This document shows positions 60,269 to 64,000 of a DNA stretch of 64,000 bases, one piece after another. This stretch comes from Halomonas socia (GTDB lineage Bacteria > Pseudomonadota > Gammaproteobacteria > Pseudomonadales > Halomonadaceae), in assembly GCF_010977575.1 (NCBI RefSeq), contig NZ_CP048812.1, positions 1,178,001 through 1,242,000 on the forward strand, written 5' to 3'. Each line of letters opens with the position of its first letter. The first letter of the stretch is position 1. Both the position numbers and the translations under genes were made by a program. The notes beneath the pieces are model-generated. The model worked only from the letters and a program-made list of their open reading frames with translations. It searched no databases and was not told the DNA's origin.

Positions 60269-61419
60269 CAGTGGACCTGCCTGCCGGCGCACCAAACGCG
60301 CTGTACCAACGGATGGCCATCCAGCAGCCTTACCCGGATGAGGTCCGCACGCAGCCCCACCGCCAGGCGGCCTCGATCGGTCAGCCCGACGGCCTTGGCG
60401 GGATATCGCGTAGCCGTGGCTACCGCCTCAGGCAGGCTGTAGCCTTCATCCATGACCGCAATGCGAAACACCGCATCCAGCATGGCAGCCGGGTAGTAGT
60501 CGGATGACAACACGTCCAACACCCCGCGCCGGACCAGTTCCGCTGCGGCGATGTTGCCCGAATGCGAGCCACCCCGGACGATGTTGGGCGCACCCATCAG
60601 TACTGCCATACCGGCTCTATGGGAGGCCTCGGCGGCTTCCAGGGTAGTCGGAAACTCGGCAACGCGAGTGTCGTATTCACGGCTCTCGATCACATGCTCC
60701 AAGGTGGCATCGTCGTGGCTTGCCAACGCCAGGCCGCGAGACGCGCACATGGCAGCAATGGCACGCCGTTGCTCACTGCTGTAGCGGGCGCTATTGTCTT
60801 TTTGCTGCTCGATAAACGTCGCCATCTCGATATCGGAAATGCCGAACTTGCCCTGGTAGTAGGTTCGGTACGCCTCCAGGCTGACGAACTGCCGCTGCCC
60901 CGGCGCATGGTCCATCAGCGACACCAGCCCCAGCAGCGGCGACTCTGCCAGCGTTGCGAACGTCGTTAGCGTTTCGGGATGACTCACTTCGCAGCGCAGA
61001 TGCAGCCGGTGATCGACCCTGGCGAGCCCGTGGCGCTGCATGTCCAGCAGCGCGTCGTGCATCGTGTTCAGCGACTTGCTGCGCATGCTGTTCATCTCCA
61101 CCGTACCGATGGAAAGCGAATCGAACACCGTAGTGATGCCGCTTGCCGCCATTTGAGCATCGTGGGCAAGCGCCGCCTGACGCGAGGGCCAGGCCACCTT
61201 GGGGCGCGGCTGGAAGTATCTCTCCATGTTATCGGTGTGCAGCTCAATCATGCCCGGCAGCAGGTAGTCTCCTGCACAGTCCAGCGCGTCGGGCAACTGG
61301 CTGGGGCGAGTGTCTAGATCCGCAATATTTCCATCACGAATCACCAGGCTGCCTTCCACTACCTCGTCGTCCAATACCAGCCGGACACGGTTCAGTACCT
61401 GTTCATCTCGCATTGTCAT
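60268..61419 (-). CDS. phnM: PhnM, RPnTP hydrolase of the C-P lyase pathway
   Basis: Amidohydrolase of 383 residues that releases pyrophosphate from alpha-D-ribose 1-methylphosphonate 5-triphosphate. Motifs: LLPGMIELHTDNMERYFQPRPKVAWP, AASGITTVFDSL, LVSLMDHAPGQRQF, LASHDDATLEHV, GAPNIVRGGSHSGNIAA and VLSSDYYPAAML. It lies in the canonical position between phnL and phnN with 3-4 bp overlaps on both sides, so this copy is the C-P lyase one. Confidence 0.95.
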   Translation of the reverse strand: MTMRDEQVLNRVRLVLDDEVVEGSLVIRDGNIADLDTRPSQLPDALDCAGDYLLPGMIELHTDNMERYFQPRPKVAWPSRQAALAHDAQMAASGITTVFDSLSIGTVEMNSMRSKSLNTMHDALLDMQRHGLARVDHRLHLRCEVSHPETLTTFATLAESPLLGLVSLMDHAPGQRQFVSLEAYRTYYQGKFGISDIEMATFIEQQKDNSARYSSEQRRAIAAMCASRGLALASHDDATLEHVIESREYDTRVAEFPTTLEAAEASHRAGMAVLMGAPNIVRGGSHSGNIAAAELVRRGVLDVLSSDYYPAAMLDAVFRIAVMDEGYSLPEAVATATRYPAKAVGLTDRGRLAVGLRADLIRVRLLDGHPLVQRVWCAGRQVH

Positions 61420-62165
61420 TGGCTTGCCTCCCCGTGTTGCGCGCCGAGTCTCGCACTAGGTCTCTGCATATGGTCATCGAGTGGCAGCAAGCGGTCGGCC
61501 ACCCGCTCGCGGACATCCTCGTCGTGGAAGATCCCCAGCATCGCGACACCTCGGGCCTTGGCGGCTTGAATCAACTCCACGACCACGTCACGGTTGGCGG
61601 CATCGAGTGACGCCGTTGGCTCATCGAGCAGCAGCAGCGGGTGGCCACCGATGAAGCCCCGGGCGATGTTGACGCGTTGCTGCTCCCCCCCCGAAAAGGT
61701 ACCTGGCGGCAGCTCCCACAGGCGCTGCGGGAGGTTGAGGCGCGCCAGCAGCCCCTCGGCCTCGCCGCGTGCCTGGTCAGAATCGACGCCACGCATCAGC
61801 AGCGGCTCCATGACCACCTCCACCGCAGGCACCCGTGGCACGCAGCGCAGGAACTGGCTGACATAGCCGATCACATCGCGGCGCAGCGCGTGCCAGGCAT
61901 AAGCAGGCAGCTCGGCCAGATCGAGATCGCCATCATCGAAATGCAGGCACGCATGCCCGCGGGTAATGCGGTAGCTGCCGTACAACATCTTGAGCAGCGT
62001 GCTCTTGCCAATGCCGCTGCGCCCCACCAGTACCTGGCACTCGCCTGGGCTGAGTGTCAGTGACAGATCCTGCATCACATCCAGCGACAGGCCGCCTTGG
62101 CCATGCAGTACGAAGGTCTTGCCCAGCCCATTGACGCGCAGCAGCGGTCTCGTCATTGCCTTCAT
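61416..62165 (-). CDS. phnL: PhnL, ABC-type component of C-P lyase
   Basis: ABC-family protein of about 250 residues. The ATG at 62165 has AGGAGAGGAG upstream; 62180 and 62156 are alternatives. Walker A GRSGIGKSTLLKMLYGSYR, QFLRCVPRVPAVEVVMEPLLMRG, signature FSGGEQQRVNIARGF, Walker B LLLLDEPTASLD and GIFHDEDVRERVADR are typical of PhnL. It binds the C-P lyase core rather than a membrane permease. Confidence 0.94.
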   Translation of the reverse strand: MKAMTRPLLRVNGLGKTFVLHGQGGLSLDVMQDLSLTLSPGECQVLVGRSGIGKSTLLKMLYGSYRITRGHACLHFDDGDLDLAELPAYAWHALRRDVIGYVSQFLRCVPRVPAVEVVMEPLLMRGVDSDQARGEAEGLLARLNLPQRLWELPPGTFSGGEQQRVNIARGFIGGHPLLLLDEPTASLDAANRDVVVELIQAAKARGVAMLGIFHDEDVRERVADRLLPLDDHMQRPSARLGAQHGEASQ

Positions 62166-62176
62166 GTCTCCTCTCC

Positions 62177-62965
62177 TCATGGTGTCAGCACTGACGACAC
62201 CAGCAACTGGCTGTAAGCATGCTGGGGGTCATCGAGAATCTGGTCGGTCAGGCCGGCCTCGACGATACGGCCCCGGCGCATGACCACCAGCCGATGCGCC
62301 AGCAGGCGCGCCACGGCCAGGTCGTGGGTTACCAAAATGACCGATAGGCCGAGTTCGCGAACCAGGGTGCGCAGCATGTCCAGCAGGCGCGCTTGAACCG
62401 AGACATCCAGACCGCCGGTGGGCTCATCCATGAACACCAGCTGTGGCCGTGTCACCAAGGTGCGGGCAATCTGCAGGCGCTGCTGCATGCCACCGGAAAA
62501 TGTGTTGGGCGCATCGTCGATACGCTCGGCGTCAAGCTCCACCCGCGCCATCCAGTCCTGACCCGCGGCGCGCAGCTGACCGTAGTGGCGCTGCCCCAAG
62601 GCCATCAGCCGCTCACCGATGTTGGCACCGGCGGAGACGCCAAGACGCAGGCCATCGCGAGGGTTCTGGTGCACCAACCCCCACTCCATCCGCAGCAGCG
62701 CACGGCGCCGAGCCTCGCCAATGGCGTAGAGATCCAGCGTCGCGTCGTGCGCGTGATAGATCACCTGGCCGCCATCGGGGCGCTCCAGACCGGACAACAG
62801 TCTCAGCAGTGTCGACTTGCCTGAGCCCGACTCGCCGACGATACCCAGCACCTCACCTCGGTAGAGGGCCAGGTCGATCTCCTGGCACCCCTTGTCCGGG
62901 CCGTATAGACGAGACACATCCCGCGCCTCCAATAGCGTTGGGGGTTCCAGTTGGGGGTGCTTCAT
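62177..62965 (-). CDS. phnK: PhnK, ABC-type component of C-P lyase
   Basis: ABC-family protein of 262 residues; the ATG at 62965 overlaps the phnJ stop by 4 bp. Walker A GESGSGKSTLLRLLSG, PhnK-specific WGLVHQNPRDGLRLGVSAGANIGERLM, signature FSGGMQQRLQIARTLVTRPQLVFMDEPTGGLD and H-loop VTHDLAVARLLAHR. Binds PhnJ in the core complex. Confidence 0.94.
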   Translation of the reverse strand: MKHPQLEPPTLLEARDVSRLYGPDKGCQEIDLALYRGEVLGIVGESGSGKSTLLRLLSGLERPDGGQVIYHAHDATLDLYAIGEARRRALLRMEWGLVHQNPRDGLRLGVSAGANIGERLMALGQRHYGQLRAAGQDWMARVELDAERIDDAPNTFSGGMQQRLQIARTLVTRPQLVFMDEPTGGLDVSVQARLLDMLRTLVRELGLSVILVTHDLAVARLLAHRLVVMRRGRIVEAGLTDQILDDPQHAYSQLLVSSVLTP

Positions 62966-63795
62966 GCCACCTCCTCGCTGTGCTGACGGCAATAGTCGGT
63001 ATCCGAGCAGACGAACATACGCCCGCCGGCATCGTCGGTGATCACCTCGTCCAGGAAGCTCTCTTGCGAGCCACACAGGGCGCAGGGCGCCTCCCAGCGC
63101 TGCACCTCGAAGGGGTGATCCTCGAAATCCAGGCTCTCCACTCGGGTATAGGGAGGAATGGCGTAAAGCCGCTTCTCACGCCCCGCGCCAAACAGCATCA
63201 GCGCCTCGCACATGTGCAGCTTGGGGTTATCAAACTTGGGGATCGGTGATGGATCCGTCACATAGCGTCCATCGACCTTGACCGGGTAGGCATAGGTGGT
63301 GGCGATATGACCGTGGCGAGCGATGTCCTCATAGAGTTTGACGTGCATGACGCCGTATTCCTCCAGGGCATGCATCAGCCGGGTCTCCGTTTCACTAGGC
63401 TCGATGAAGCGCAGCGGCTCGGGTATCGGCACCTGGAAGACCATGATCTGCCCCTGGACTAATGGCGTCTCGGGGATGCGGTGTCGGGTCTGAATCACGC
63501 TGGCGTCAGTTGCGCGGGTGGTCGTCTCCACATCCGCAACGCGCTCGAAGAAGGCCCGAATACTTACCGCATTGGTGGTGTCGTCGGCGCCCTGGTCGAT
63601 GACCTTGAGCACATCGTGCTGGCCCAGAATGCTCGCCGTGAGCTGCATCCCACCGGTGCCCCAGCCGTAAGGCATGGGCATCTCGCGGCCGCCGAACGGC
63701 ACTTGATAGCCGGGAATCGCCACGGCTTTGAGCAGTCCGCGTCGAATCATGCGCTTTGTCTGCTCGTCGAGGTAAGCAAAGTTATAACCGTTCAT
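62962..63795 (-). CDS. phnJ: PhnJ, radical-SAM C-P lyase catalytic subunit
   Basis: Catalytic subunit of 277 residues that cleaves the carbon-phosphorus bond. It begins GYNFAYLDEQTKRMIRRGLLKAVAIPGYQVPFGGREMPMPYGWGTGG, the invariant PhnJ start. The Fe-S cysteines are in APCALCGSQESF and FVCSDTDYCRQH; the catalytic Gly/Cys region is within these. Overlaps phnI by 4 bp. Confidence 0.96.
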   Translation of the reverse strand: MNGYNFAYLDEQTKRMIRRGLLKAVAIPGYQVPFGGREMPMPYGWGTGGMQLTASILGQHDVLKVIDQGADDTTNAVSIRAFFERVADVETTTRATDASVIQTRHRIPETPLVQGQIMVFQVPIPEPLRFIEPSETETRLMHALEEYGVMHVKLYEDIARHGHIATTYAYPVKVDGRYVTDPSPIPKFDNPKLHMCEALMLFGAGREKRLYAIPPYTRVESLDFEDHPFEVQRWEAPCALCGSQESFLDEVITDDAGGRMFVCSDTDYCRQHSEEVA

Positions 63796-64000
63796 GACGA
63801 CTGGGCCTCCGGCGACGCTGGCATGGGATTGTCGGCGGGCTGGGTGGCGGCATGCTCGCGGCGCAAGCGCCGTAACAGCTCCAGCTCGGACTGAAAGTCG
63901 ACGTAGTGCGGCAGCTTGAGGTGCGACACGAATCCAGACGCCTCGACGCTATCGGCATGCGCCAGTACGAACTCGGCCTGCTGGGCTGGCCCGATGATGG
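63792..64000 (-). CDS. phnI: PhnI, C-P lyase core subunit (5' part outside window)
   Basis: Only the C-terminal ~69 residues are in the window: IGPAQQAEFVLAHADSVEASGFVSHLKLPHYVDFQSELELLRRLRREH then a Pro/Ala/Ser-rich end. SHLKLPHYVDFQ is diagnostic of PhnI. The gene continues past 64000, where phnG and phnH would be expected. Confidence 0.93.
   Translation of the reverse strand, partial: IIGPAQQAEFVLAHADSVEASGFVSHLKLPHYVDFQSELELLRRLRREHAATQPADNPMPASPEAQSS

Overview
The window looks like chromosome of a halophilic gammaproteobacterium of the Halomonadaceae (Halomonas-like). This is inferred from high GC, the style of the YicC, CysB, Mod and Phn proteins, and the Trk potassium genes; no ribosomal marker is present, so the genus is an inference. 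Most genes are on the minus strand in long operons with 1-11 bp overlaps.

Layout. (1) 1-4313: a sugar-type ABC importer operon (permease cut by the window edge, ATPase with a frameshift, binding protein) facing a divergent LacI-type regulator, with two dyads between them. (2) 4396-5259: yicC, whose last codons form the attachment site of a genomic island. (3) about 5241-41976: an island of about 36.7 kb bounded by an identical 23-bp direct repeat. At its left end are a P4-type integrase and arm-type repeats. Its cargo is a DUF488 gene with an unknown partner; a DUF932/ERF/YqaJ/RadC recombination module; one minus-strand run from 28191 to 12694 (DUF2946-like protein, multicopper oxidase, Asp-box lipoprotein, haem membrane protein, cardiolipin synthase, Lgt, L,D-transpeptidase, TrkH, KdpD-like/KdpE sensor pair, TrkA, ApbE); a plus-strand copper export set (Met-rich periplasmic protein, CopA, DUF2933); chromate resistance chrB/chrA; a damaged restriction locus with a large helicase-nuclease but no methyltransferase; and an AT-rich right end with an inovirus Gp2/YfjJ-like gene, AlpA, 13-bp iteron-like repeats and a frameshifted ribbon-helix-helix-like gene. 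No conjugation genes are visible, so this is an integrative or mobilisable island rather than a self-transmissible ICE. (4) 41977-42450: debris of a second, related island in tandem, then an IS3-type transposase scrap. (5) 42608-45863: modABC and a short ModE with a perfect ModE operator. (6) 46005-50992: sulfate import (sbp, cysT, cysW, cysA) and cysB. (7) 51089-54833: a PLP racemase/DUF1611 pair and an MFS exporter. (8) 55024-64000: phosphonate uptake and C-P lyase (phnI, J, K, L, M, N, P, then phnD, C, E and a second phnM-like gene).

The island appears to combine detoxification of copper (cytoplasmic export, periplasmic oxidation) and chromate with envelope and lipoprotein maintenance and potassium uptake. 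The flanking chromosome is specialised for oxyanion and phosphorus acquisition. Four reading-frame breaks (ABC ATPase, modB, and two in the gene at 40763) each need one extra base in a homopolymer run, which suggests an assembly problem; they are described as broken genes with that caveat.
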